Shown piece by piece: positions 10,053 through 19,261 of a DNA stretch of 64,000 nucleotides. Under the pieces are notes generated by a model. The model searched no databases. It had not been told where the DNA came from and saw only the letters and a program-made list of their open reading frames with translations. The DNA comes from Prevotella sp. E15-22 (lineage in GTDB: Bacteria > Bacteroidota > Bacteroidia > Bacteroidales > Bacteroidaceae), in contig NZ_CP096247.1 of the NCBI RefSeq assembly GCF_023204875.1, positions 2,976,001 to 3,040,000 on the forward strand, given 5' to 3'. Position numbers and translations under genes: made by a program. Position 1 is the first letter of the stretch. Each line of letters begins with the position of its first letter.

Positions 10053-12065
10053 ATGAACAAAAGAATGACACTTGGCGCTGCCCTCTTGGCAGCCTCCCTG
10101 GGCCTCAACGCCCAGAAGCCTATGTCGGCCCCTTCTGGCGGCAAGGCTATCAGTGACGAACTTATCGGCATCTTCTTTGAAGACATCAGCAGTGCCGCAG
10201 ATGGCGGTCTGTATGCCGAATTGCTTCAGAATGGCTCGTTTGAGTTTAACCCTGCCGAGCGTGATGGTTGGGGTCCTGGCACAGCATGGAAGCAGGTTCG
10301 TCCCGGTCACTCACTGGGCACCCTACAGGTACGTATGGACAACCCCATCCACCCCAACAACCCTACCTATATGCGACTGCACACAGAGCGCGTGAAGGAG
10401 TTCTACGATTACAAGGGATGGAAAGGTTTCGGCCTGCAGAACGACGGTTTCAACGGCATCAGTGTCAAGGCTGGCGCTAAGTACGACTTCTCGGTATTCC
10501 TCCGCAATGTGAATGGTGCTGCTAAGAGCGTACGCGTGGTATTGGCAAAGCCTGGACAGGGTTGGGGTGCAGAGCCCACCGTACTGGCAGAGGCAACCCT
10601 TGATATCAGCAACAAATCATGGCAGAAGTACGAGGCTGTTCTCACACCCACCGAAGACTGCAAGAATGCTAACCTCCAGATTCTAGTTCTCAACACCGGC
10701 GACATGGACATCGACCAGGTATCACTGATGCCCGAGGATACCTATAAAGGTCACGGACTTCGTAAGGACCTGGCCCAGGCGCTGGCCGACCTACAGCCTA
10801 AGTTCATGCGTTTCCCTGGCGGTTGTGTTGTTCATGGTGGCGGCGACGGTTTCTGGGACACCTACCGTTGGAAGAACACCATCGGTCCGAAGGAGCAGCG
10901 TAAGAGTCTGAAGAACACCTGGGGTTATCATCAGAGCATGGGACTGGGCTACTTCGAGTATTTCCAGTTCTGCGAGGACCTGGGCATGGAGCCCCTGCCT
11001 ATTCTGCCTTGCGGTGTAAGTTGTCAGGGCACCAATGGCGGTTGGAGCATGCGCACACAAGCTCAGGACGTTGTTCCCATGAGCGAGATGGACGAGTGGG
11101 TAGCCGAGGCTATCGACCTGATTGAATGGGCCAATGGTGATCCCGCCACTAACAAATGGGCAAAGATGCGTGCCGACGCCGGCCATCCCAAGCCCTTCGG
11201 CCTGAAGTACCTGGGTCTGGGCAACGAGGAGAAGATCACACCCGAGTTCGCTGAACGTTTCAAATATATCTATGAGCGCGTGACGAAGGCTCACCCCGAG
11301 ATTGTTATCGTAGGTACCGCCGGCCCAGGTTCTCATCCTGGCAATCCCGACCTGGAGAACGGTTGGAAGTTGGCCGACGAGCTGGGTATGCCCATCATCG
11401 ACGAGCACTACTATGAGCCCAACAACTACTTCCTCAACAAGCGTCAGTACGACAACTACCCCCGCGACCGCAAGACAAAGGTCTATCTGGGCGAGTACGC
11501 TGCTAAGGACAAGAAACTCATTGACGCCCTGGCCGAGGGTCTGTATCTGCTCCACGTTGAGCGTAATGGCGACATTGTATCGATGACTTCTTATGCACCT
11601 TTGTTTGCCCGCAAGGACAACACCAACTGGAACCCCGACATGATCTACTTCGACAACGAGCGTGCCTACCTCACCTGCAGCTATTATGTTCAGCAGCTCT
11701 TTGGCCAGTCAAGCGGTCAGTACTACTATGGTGACTGCGTGAAGTTCGAAGGCGACGCCAAGGACGCTATCCAGCCCATGGAGAACGTTCACTACGGTCA
11801 GTCGGTCATCCTCAATGCCAAGACCCGCAAGCTCTATGTAAAGGTTTGTAACGCATCAGACGAGGCAAAGAAGGCCAACATCAACCTGAGTCGTTTTGGC
11901 ATCAAGAAGAACGCTGTAAAGACCGTTATTGCCGGTAATGCCAACGACGAGAACAACTACGACCAGCAGCCCATCGTTCCCAAGAAGGAGACCATCAAGG
12001 CTCAGAAGAAGTTCACACTTGATGTTGCTCCCTACTCCTTCATCATGCTGGAGTACAGCCTGTAA
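10053..12065 (+). CDS. Secreted alpha-L-arabinofuranosidase, GH51
   Basis: This enzyme releases terminal alpha-L-arabinofuranose from arabinan or arabinoxylan. The 670-residue product has an N-terminal signal peptide (TLGAALLAASLGLNAQ) for export to the periplasm or surface. An N-terminal beta-sandwich carbohydrate-binding region covers about 25-230 (ELLQNGSFEF, DIDQVSLMPED). The TIM barrel follows (MRFPGGCVVHGG, GLKYLGLGNEE, IDEHYYEPNNYF, KVYLGEYAA), then a C-terminal beta domain. Glu392 in GLGNEE is the expected acid/base and Glu481 in LGEYAA the nucleophile. The start was moved to MNKRM because the upstream in-frame Met falls inside the promoter. It stands alone, converging on the SusD gene through a shared terminator. 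Confidence 0.93.
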   Translation: MNKRMTLGAALLAASLGLNAQKPMSAPSGGKAISDELIGIFFEDISSAADGGLYAELLQNGSFEFNPAERDGWGPGTAWKQVRPGHSLGTLQVRMDNPIHPNNPTYMRLHTERVKEFYDYKGWKGFGLQNDGFNGISVKAGAKYDFSVFLRNVNGAAKSVRVVLAKPGQGWGAEPTVLAEATLDISNKSWQKYEAVLTPTEDCKNANLQILVLNTGDMDIDQVSLMPEDTYKGHGLRKDLAQALADLQPKFMRFPGGCVVHGGGDGFWDTYRWKNTIGPKEQRKSLKNTWGYHQSMGLGYFEYFQFCEDLGMEPLPILPCGVSCQGTNGGWSMRTQAQDVVPMSEMDEWVAEAIDLIEWANGDPATNKWAKMRADAGHPKPFGLKYLGLGNEEKITPEFAERFKYIYERVTKAHPEIVIVGTAGPGSHPGNPDLENGWKLADELGMPIIDEHYYEPNNYFLNKRQYDNYPRDRKTKVYLGEYAAKDKKLIDALAEGLYLLHVERNGDIVSMTSYAPLFARKDNTNWNPDMIYFDNERAYLTCSYYVQQLFGQSSGQYYYGDCVKFEGDAKDAIQPMENVHYGQSVILNAKTRKLYVKVCNASDEAKKANINLSRFGIKKNAVKTVIAGNANDENNYDQQPIVPKKETIKAQKKFTLDVAPYSFIMLEYSL

Positions 12066-12085
12066 GAACAACGAAAGTAAAACAT

Positions 12086-12128
12086 AAAAAAAATAGCGCG
12101 AGGCATTTCGCTTCGCGCTATTTTTTTT
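12086..12128. terminator. Bidirectional terminator between GH51 and SusD genes
   Basis: Eight A residues, an 8-bp stem (TAGCGCGA / TCGCGCTA, 11-base loop) and eight T residues form a symmetric intrinsic terminator. It lies 20 bp after the GH51 stop and 12 bp from the end of the opposing SusD gene, serving both. Confidence 0.93.
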
Positions 12129-12140
12129 ATGCAATTCAGA

Positions 12141-13973
12141 TTAATATCCCACCTTGTTCTTCCACTTAATGAACCAGTTCTGCTGGTTAGCAAGGTTAAA
12201 GGTAGTGGGGTTATTCTGACCCTTGCGGGCACCGATAATCTTCATCATCGTAGCACCTGGGTCATCCTGACGCAATGCATAGCGCATAATGTCATAGTAA
12301 CGTGTTCCCTCGAGTGCGAACTCCAGAGCCGACTCAGTCAAGATGAGCTTATCAACATAAGCCTGATGCTCCTTGATGAGCTGAGCACGCTTCTCGGCAT
12401 CAAGCTCAATGGTATCGTTAGGCAGCACATAAGTGGTATCCATCGGAGTAAAGCCACAACCACGAGCGTGGATACCCATCATGTTGTGACTCTCAACCGA
12501 ATACTGGCCATCGCGGATGAAGTCGTAAACATCACAAACCTCATAACGAGTATTGTTGAAGTCGAAGTAGTTCAGGTTGAGAGAGTCCTCCATAGTAGGA
12601 TAGTAGGGTCTCACCTCATCGTCAATCACATCGTTACTCAGACCCTGAGCCAGGATCTCGTAAGCCATACGAGGATAGCCAGCCATGTTCAGAGCCTCGG
12701 CCAGGCGCAGGTAAACCATTGTACGGCGATAGATATGAACGTTACGCTGAGAACTGTACTTATAGATATACTGAGTCTCAATACGCTGACCAGTCACATC
12801 ATCGATATCCCAGCTCTTTCTATAGTAGTCACTCAGACGCAGGTCACCAGACATATAGTCAGCCAGGCCCTTAGGAGCAAACATCATAGACATACCGTCG
12901 TTTCCGAGTACACAGTTGTTCTGAGACTCAGAGATCTCAAACAGACGTGCAGAAGGCTTGATGCTCACCTTGTACTCATTCTCCTCACGAGAGGTGAAGA
13001 GGTTACGCAACTCACTGTAGTGACCCTCCGCAGGGATAGAGTCGCCAGGAATCAAGGTAATCAACTCCGTCTCAAGACCAACTCTCTCAGCAACAGGGAA
13101 GAGAGAACCAGAAGGGCTAAGCCACTCGGTTGTACCAGGCTTCCACATGATACGCTGAGAGATGGTGGTTGGGTAAGCACTGTTTTCACCATTACGCTGG
13201 TTAATGTAGTCATAGTACTCCTTGGCAGCATCCAGATACAAAGCCTTATTATCCTTATGGAAAGAAGCCTTCCAGAGTTTCAAGTCACCACGTACGATGC
13301 TCAAGGGGAAGAACATCAAACGAGATTCCACGCCACGGATATCACGATAGCCAGGATATTCGGAGTTATAGCGAATGGGCAGTGAGCTCAAGTCATCAAT
13401 GAAGTAATCACAGATCTCCTCAAGTGTCTTGGTGGTCTTCTCTGCTTCTTCGGCAGCGTCCTTGGTCAGCAAGGGCTCAGTGAAGAAGGGCACCTTACCA
13501 TAAACAAGACCTAACTGCAGGTAGGTCCATGCACGGATAGCCTTCACAGCGCAGAACTCCTTCATGAAGATATCCTGGTTACGGTTGCTCTTCAGGGCGG
13601 TGTCAGCATGTGCGATGAAATAGTTACAGTTGTTGATAACAGCATAATAGTCACTGGGCTGGTTATACTCGTTATCATCGGTCACATTAAACTCGGCGAT
13701 TTCGTGCAAGTCCTTGTTAGCAACACTGGTCAGGTCAACCAGGTCGGCACGCAACTCACCAAACAGGATGGTGCGGTCTGCCAGAGTCTGCAGCTTTGCC
13801 AGGATACCAGTCACAGAGTAGATCGTATCCACAGCATTATTCAAGTGCTCATTCTCTGCATAAAGCACGTCATCGCTCTCTTGATTGAAAAAGTCCTCGC
13901 AAGAGGTGAGGGTTGCGGCAATACCGCAACCAATCACACCTGCGCAGAATATTTTATAAATCTTGGTAATCAT
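12141..13973 (-). CDS. SusD/RagB-family surface glycan- or nutrient-binding lipoprotein (second pair)
   Basis: SusD-like proteins cap the SusC barrel and bind the imported ligand at the cell surface. From the chosen start (MITKIYKIFCAG) the product is 610 residues with a lipoprotein signal ending TLTSC; the acidic EDFFNQ after the cysteine fits surface export. Family features are AIRAWTYLQLGLVYGKVPFF in the first third, YLRLAEALNMAG in the TPR region and a C-terminal LEFALEGTRYYDIMRYALRQ. An upstream in-frame Met at 14003 would add ten charged residues before the signal and is less likely. It is the last gene of the seven-gene Sus/FAS1 run, 36 bp after its SusC partner. Confidence 0.93.
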   Translation of the reverse strand: MITKIYKIFCAGVIGCGIAATLTSCEDFFNQESDDVLYAENEHLNNAVDTIYSVTGILAKLQTLADRTILFGELRADLVDLTSVANKDLHEIAEFNVTDDNEYNQPSDYYAVINNCNYFIAHADTALKSNRNQDIFMKEFCAVKAIRAWTYLQLGLVYGKVPFFTEPLLTKDAAEEAEKTTKTLEEICDYFIDDLSSLPIRYNSEYPGYRDIRGVESRLMFFPLSIVRGDLKLWKASFHKDNKALYLDAAKEYYDYINQRNGENSAYPTTISQRIMWKPGTTEWLSPSGSLFPVAERVGLETELITLIPGDSIPAEGHYSELRNLFTSREENEYKVSIKPSARLFEISESQNNCVLGNDGMSMMFAPKGLADYMSGDLRLSDYYRKSWDIDDVTGQRIETQYIYKYSSQRNVHIYRRTMVYLRLAEALNMAGYPRMAYEILAQGLSNDVIDDEVRPYYPTMEDSLNLNYFDFNNTRYEVCDVYDFIRDGQYSVESHNMMGIHARGCGFTPMDTTYVLPNDTIELDAEKRAQLIKEHQAYVDKLILTESALEFALEGTRYYDIMRYALRQDDPGATMMKIIGARKGQNNPTTFNLANQQNWFIKWKNKVGY

Positions 13974-14009
13974 AATTATCTTTTTTCTTGTTTCAATATT
14001 CACTTTCGA

Positions 14010-17000
14010 TTACAAGTTAAACTTCACACCAGCCACAATGCTACGGCTCTGAGGAAGACGACCCAGGTCGATACCCTGACCAAGAACACTTGAGGTCATG
14101 GTAGCCTCAGGATCGCTACCCAGATACTTCGTGAAGGTGAGCAGGTTGTTGCCCTGGATCCAGAACTGAACACCCTGGATATACTCAGACTTCAGAGGCA
14201 GGTTGTAGCTCAGGGTAACGGTCTTCAGACGGAGGTATGAGCCATCCTCAATCCAGCGGTCGCTGAAGCGAGAATTACCCTTAGGATCCTGAAAGGCGAT
14301 ACGTGGCATATCGGTCTCCTGACCTTCCACCTGCCAGCGGCGCAGCATAGCTGTGCTCTGGTTCATGAAGCGTGAGCCACCCTCGAGTTGTGAGCGCATA
14401 TAGTTGTAGATATCATTACCCAGCGAATAGTTGAAGTTCAAATCGAGCTTGAAGTTCTTCCAAGACAGCGAAGTGAAGATATTACCATAGATATCGGGGT
14501 TAGGATCACCGATGATGGTCTGGTCGGCCTCATTAATCATGCCGTCACCGTTCAGGTCGGCGAAATGAACGTCACCAGCCTCGAAGTACACACGATCGAT
14601 ACCGTTCTTATCCATGAAGTAGAGACCCTGAGGATCATAAGTAGCAGTACCGGCAGCATGTGCAGAAGCACCCTGAGCCTCAGCAGTTGTTGAGAACACA
14701 CCGAGAGACTTATAACCATAGAACAGGTTAGCAGCGCTGCCCACCTGTGTGCGAACAGTAGCACCATAAATCTCGTTGTCCAGATAAGTAGCAGCATCAG
14801 GCAGAGCAGTGATCTCGTTCTTGTAGTGACCTATGCTGGCACCGAGTTCCCACTGCCAATCCTTCAGGTTCAGCACCTTAGCATTGAAGTTCACGTCGAA
14901 GCCCTGGTTCTTCAGCTTACCCTCGTTAGACCAGTTCTCTTTCAGACCGCTGAGGAAGCCCAACTGCTGAAGAGCCAGCAGGTTGTCGGTGTTCGAACGG
15001 AAGTAGTTGAAGCCAACGCTCAAGCGGTTGTTCAAGAGGCTGGCCTCCAGACCTACATTAAAGCGGCGAGTGGTCTCCCACTTGATCTTGGTGTTACCGA
15101 TACCATCGAACGACAGCGTAGAGATGGTATGCAGGAACTGACCAGAACGGAAGAAGCTGCGAGCAGCGTAGTAGTTGATATCGTCGTTACCACTGATGTC
15201 ATAACCAGCAGAGAGACGCAGGTAATCCAGACCCTTAACACCAGCCATCCAAGGTTCGTTAGTGAGTACCCATGAAGCCTGGATGCCGGGGAACACAGCC
15301 CAAGCGGCTTTAAACAGACGGAAGTCACCACCGTCCTGACCGAAGCGTGAAGAACCGTCGATAGTCAGGTTAGCCTGCAGGAAGTAGCGGCTCAAGTAGT
15401 TATAGTCAGCCTGAGCATACCATGACAGTGTGTTCCAGTTCTCGTTCACACCCTGAGCATCCTTATCGGCCAACTGACCAGAGATCTGAGGAGTCTTATC
15501 ACTACCGGTGTTATAACCTACAGAAGAGTTGGTTGAGAAGCTCTCCCAGTTGATGCGGGCACCACCAAACAGATGGAGGTAGTGAGCATCGAAGCGGTTC
15601 TCCCAGTCAACACGAGTGTCACTCATCACAGAGTTCTGCTTAGAAGCCAGCGAGCGGGTCTCGTTCTGACGGAAGCCACCCAGACGACTTACATAGTAGT
15701 TGTCAGGCGTACCATTGATAGGAATATAGAACAGTTCGTTGGTGTTCACCAGGTTGTAGCTGAAGTGCTCACTCACCGAGAGATTCTGGTTAATCTCATA
15801 CTTCGGAGTCACAGTCAGGTTCAGCATAGAAGTCTCGAAGCGGTTCTTCGACTCACCCTCAGCATACTCGTTAATAGCAGCGGGGTTACCCAACTTCCAG
15901 TTGTATTTGGTGTAGTTGTACAGCGCCTCGGTCAGGTATGTCTCAGGATCGATATCCCAGTGAGAGTCAGAGAAGCGACCGTTACCCTTTCCATCGTGAC
16001 CATAGCTATAAGGACTCAAGAATGGGCTCTTCACATAAGCCAGGAAAGCGGGCGATGTAGGTGTACCCTCATCATAGCTCTCAGGAGCACCGTCGTTACG
16101 GATGTCGCGTGTTTGGTTGGCAAACGAAGCGTCGAAGCGAACAGACAACTTGCGGCTCAGCGAGATATCCGTGTTGAAGCGTACGTTCAGGCGGTCCATA
16201 TCGTTGTACTTCAAGGTACTCTCAGCACTGGTATAGCCCACTGACAGGTTGTAGTTAGCCACAGCGTCACCTCCCTCAATGTTAATACCATAGTTCTGAG
16301 TCATTGCTGTCTGATAAACGTAGTCCTTCCAGTCAGTACTCTGATGATACTGATCATAGTAGTAGTACTTCTTACCCTTCTGGTCGTATTCAGGCATCAA
16401 GAAGCTGAACTCCTGCAACTTGGTGTTGGTGGTCTTCAGCATCTCAGATGCATAGCTGCGATACTGACCGGCATCCATCACTGACAGATACTTAGGCTCG
16501 AGCACCACACCAGCCGAGATGTTGGCAGTAATGCGGGTAGCCATAGACTTGTTACGGCGAGTCTGAATCAGAATCACACCGTTAGCGCCCTTTGAACCAT
16601 AGAGAGCCGTACCGTTGCGCATCACCGTCACCTTCTCGATATCAGAAGGGTTCAGGTTGGTCAGCACGTCGTTATAGAAGCCATCGTGAAGCAGCGTACG
16701 ACCATACTGCTGGTCGATAATCACATCATCGATGACAACCAGAGGCTGTGCGTTCACGTTCAGAGAGTTCAGACCCTGAATGAACATCACGCTGCCCACA
16801 CCAGGTGTGCCATTGAAGGTAGTGGTATAGACCTGAGCACCCAGCTGCTTCTGAATCTCGTCCTTGATATTCAGTGCATTGGTATACTTAAAGTCCTTCA
16901 CTTGATAGTCACCACGTACATTGGTCTGCGTGCCATATTCCGACTTAAAGACAGTAGGATACAGATACACATCCTTCTGCTTCTCACCAGCCTGCAAACC

Positions 17001-17333
17001 AATCTTCACAGGGTTGTGGTCTGGTGTTGTGAAATAGATACCAGAAGCGAAGACAGGCACCTTCACTGTGTAGCTACCATCATCACCGGTCAGCGCACTG
17101 TAACCATCGATCTCGGCAGCACGAACAATAGCACCCGAAACGGGCTGCTTGGTAGCAGCATCATAGACGAAGCCCTTAACCGAGCGAGTCTCATACTGCT
17201 TGATTTTCTTTACAACACGCTGTACCTGAGCTTCCTCTACAACCTCCTCCTCATCGTCTTCATAATCCTGAGCAGAGATACTCAAGGGGAAAGCCATCAG
17301 CAGCGAAAATCCGAATAAGATATATCGTTTCAT
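14010..17333 (-). CDS. SusC/RagA-family TonB-dependent transporter (second pair)
   Basis: This is an outer-membrane transporter that imports a ligand delivered by its SusD partner using TonB energy. The 1107-residue protein has a signal peptide ending ISAQ, then an unusual acidic stretch (YEDDEEEVVEEA) before the carboxypeptidase-regulatory-like domain (KGFVYDAATKQPVSGAIVRA). The plug (LVVIDDVIIDQQYG, VTVMRNGTALYGSKGANGVILIQTR) and the 22-strand barrel follow, ending SRSIVAGVKFNL with a terminal hydrophobic beta-signal. The usual plug wording (NDIESI.VLKDA) is diverged here to PSDIEKVTVMRNG. It lies 27 bp after a FAS1 lipoprotein gene. The ligand cannot be inferred. Confidence 0.94.
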   Translation of the reverse strand: MKRYILFGFSLLMAFPLSISAQDYEDDEEEVVEEAQVQRVVKKIKQYETRSVKGFVYDAATKQPVSGAIVRAAEIDGYSALTGDDGSYTVKVPVFASGIYFTTPDHNPVKIGLQAGEKQKDVYLYPTVFKSEYGTQTNVRGDYQVKDFKYTNALNIKDEIQKQLGAQVYTTTFNGTPGVGSVMFIQGLNSLNVNAQPLVVIDDVIIDQQYGRTLLHDGFYNDVLTNLNPSDIEKVTVMRNGTALYGSKGANGVILIQTRRNKSMATRITANISAGVVLEPKYLSVMDAGQYRSYASEMLKTTNTKLQEFSFLMPEYDQKGKKYYYYDQYHQSTDWKDYVYQTAMTQNYGINIEGGDAVANYNLSVGYTSAESTLKYNDMDRLNVRFNTDISLSRKLSVRFDASFANQTRDIRNDGAPESYDEGTPTSPAFLAYVKSPFLSPYSYGHDGKGNGRFSDSHWDIDPETYLTEALYNYTKYNWKLGNPAAINEYAEGESKNRFETSMLNLTVTPKYEINQNLSVSEHFSYNLVNTNELFYIPINGTPDNYYVSRLGGFRQNETRSLASKQNSVMSDTRVDWENRFDAHYLHLFGGARINWESFSTNSSVGYNTGSDKTPQISGQLADKDAQGVNENWNTLSWYAQADYNYLSRYFLQANLTIDGSSRFGQDGGDFRLFKAAWAVFPGIQASWVLTNEPWMAGVKGLDYLRLSAGYDISGNDDINYYAARSFFRSGQFLHTISTLSFDGIGNTKIKWETTRRFNVGLEASLLNNRLSVGFNYFRSNTDNLLALQQLGFLSGLKENWSNEGKLKNQGFDVNFNAKVLNLKDWQWELGASIGHYKNEITALPDAATYLDNEIYGATVRTQVGSAANLFYGYKSLGVFSTTAEAQGASAHAAGTATYDPQGLYFMDKNGIDRVYFEAGDVHFADLNGDGMINEADQTIIGDPNPDIYGNIFTSLSWKNFKLDLNFNYSLGNDIYNYMRSQLEGGSRFMNQSTAMLRRWQVEGQETDMPRIAFQDPKGNSRFSDRWIEDGSYLRLKTVTLSYNLPLKSEYIQGVQFWIQGNNLLTFTKYLGSDPEATMTSSVLGQGIDLGRLPQSRSIVAGVKFNL

Positions 17334-17360
17334 ATCGTTCTTTCTTTATTTATGTGAACA

Positions 17361-19229
17361 TTAGCGTTGCAAATACCAGGCTTTATACGACCTGTCATTG
17401 TATTTTCCGTGAGGATACAGCAGAACACCGGGAGTGCCCTGATGCTTGGCAGGAATAGCCACACCAGGATTACCAACCTCACCGGGCAGAGCGTCAACAA
17501 GCTCAAGTGTTCCGTGAGGCACCAGAAGCACACAGTTAAAACGCATGGTACGTGTCTTCTTACCGTTACGAATATCTGAGTTACTTACACGTGTCTCAAT
17601 CTTCAGCAACGCCTGCAGATCTTCATCTGTGACACCATAGGTACAGTTATCAAACTTATAGTTTTCTGCCAGCAAGATATAGTCAACAGCATCGGTAGCC
17701 GTTACGAACGACTTGTGAGAGCCATCAGCACCCATCAGCTGCTCCTCACCCTTACCTGGGCTATAAATGTAGCAACGTACTTCCGTTGGCAGACGTTCGT
17801 AGTCAGAAGCGGTAGAGTCACCTGCCAAGGCTGGAGCGCTAATCAGGTAGATATCATAGCCCATGTTAGAGAGTACGCTGGGCAGGATATAGGTCACCGT
17901 ATGGTTCAATGCAGTGGTCTCCTGCTCAAACTCGATATACTGGTTGCCCCACAACTTGTTGTAGAACTTATTGTCAGAGGTCACGTAGTGAACCACGGGT
18001 CTAATTGTCTCGATAGAGTCCTTCTCGCTGGTACTCTTCGGGTCTCTGATCTTACTAACCTCCTTGAATCTTGAAATAGAGAACTTATACGTGTTGAACG
18101 TATTCAGATCGCTGATGTTCCACTTTGAGGTCTTCAGCACCTGACCGTTACTACAATCCACCTTCTCCACCTGTCCCATAGCGCCATTGGCCTCGAGGGG
18201 CTTGTAGTACTGGTAGTACTCAAACGGGCGGAACCAGTCTGACAAACGAGACTGATAGTTGACGGTGCACTCAGTAGACATGGCTGAGTCCTGCAACTGC
18301 TTATCAGAGTTGAAGGTACGGCTGAACGAAGAGCCTGCGATGGTATACAGACGCGGCATGGTGTACATCAAAGAGTCGCGCTGAACCAGCTTCTCAGGAT
18401 AAACGAAGTAAGGCTCATACTTAGCCACAAGCTCCTTCCACGCCTCGTTGGTGGGAGCCAGATACAGGTAAGTACTATCCTCCGAGTTGATGCGGCCAAC
18501 ATAGCTGAACAGCTCATTAACCTGATAGAACACAGAGTCCAGATACTGCATCTTACCATTTACGATACTACCAGGTACACTCTGACCCGGATCAAACTCT
18601 CTATAGTAGTAATGACTGTTATAGAGGAAGCTTCTCAAGCTGTCCAACTCAGGATCCTTGGCAATATACTCAAATACAGTTGGCAAGAATTTCACCTTAT
18701 TGTTCAGCGTAAAGAGCACGCCATTCTCATAAAGCTGGTTCTTGTCGAGCAGCTTCACGTTATTAATAGCGGTATCGCTCAGCACGGCATACTTACCATT
18801 CATCAGCACGATAGAGTCTGTTCTCAGGCTCGTTACAGAGTGGTTGTAGAGAGCGATGTGGTTCTGAACGAACTCCTTCAACACCGTATTGTTCTCCTGA
18901 TTCACGTTAGCAGCCACCTGCTCCTCATAATCTTTAATCAGGGCATTAGCCTGCTCCAGTGTAAACTGATCGTTTGTAGGAGCGAAGACCGTGAACACCT
19001 GACTACCGTCCAAGATGGGCTTATACTGGCACTTCTCCAGAACTTTGGCGAAGTTTGACAGGTTCTGATTGTTAGAGATAGCCTGCCACAGAGTACCCTC
19101 ATGCATGCCATTGGCGCCACCACCCAGGCTCTCATAGTGGTCGTCCCAAGTATCGGTACAAGCCACGAAGGTGAGGGCGGCTACTGCCAGCCCTAACACC
19201 TTATTGTATAATAGTTTTTTGGAAATCAT
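17361..19229 (-). CDS. Fasciclin (FAS1)-domain lipoprotein, third of three
   Basis: FAS1 domains mediate adhesion or ligand binding; in Bacteroidales such lipoproteins often accompany SusC/SusD pairs. The product of about 622 residues has a lipoprotein signal ending TFVAC with acidic residues after it (TDTWDD). The first FAS1 domain covers about 40-200 (KPILDGSQVFTVFAPTNDQF, VLKEFVQNHIALYN, LLDKNQLYENGVLFTLNNKV) and a second weaker one follows (STYLYLAPTNEAWKELV). The C-terminal half is a beta-rich region of unknown type. ATGs at 19238 and 19229 both fit; I chose the one giving a compact signal peptide. It sits between another FAS1 gene and the second SusC. Confidence 0.85.
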   Translation of the reverse strand: MISKKLLYNKVLGLAVAALTFVACTDTWDDHYESLGGGANGMHEGTLWQAISNNQNLSNFAKVLEKCQYKPILDGSQVFTVFAPTNDQFTLEQANALIKDYEEQVAANVNQENNTVLKEFVQNHIALYNHSVTSLRTDSIVLMNGKYAVLSDTAINNVKLLDKNQLYENGVLFTLNNKVKFLPTVFEYIAKDPELDSLRSFLYNSHYYYREFDPGQSVPGSIVNGKMQYLDSVFYQVNELFSYVGRINSEDSTYLYLAPTNEAWKELVAKYEPYFVYPEKLVQRDSLMYTMPRLYTIAGSSFSRTFNSDKQLQDSAMSTECTVNYQSRLSDWFRPFEYYQYYKPLEANGAMGQVEKVDCSNGQVLKTSKWNISDLNTFNTYKFSISRFKEVSKIRDPKSTSEKDSIETIRPVVHYVTSDNKFYNKLWGNQYIEFEQETTALNHTVTYILPSVLSNMGYDIYLISAPALAGDSTASDYERLPTEVRCYIYSPGKGEEQLMGADGSHKSFVTATDAVDYILLAENYKFDNCTYGVTDEDLQALLKIETRVSNSDIRNGKKTRTMRFNCVLLVPHGTLELVDALPGEVGNPGVAIPAKHQGTPGVLLYPHGKYNDRSYKAWYLQR

Positions 19230-19261
19230 AGTTATCAATTTTCAAATTGTCTGTTGTTCTT

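Noticed and set aside
12129..13385. Long antisense frame (418 codons) opposite the second SusD gene
   Set aside because: It begins inside the bidirectional terminator and mirrors a well-supported SusD reading frame.
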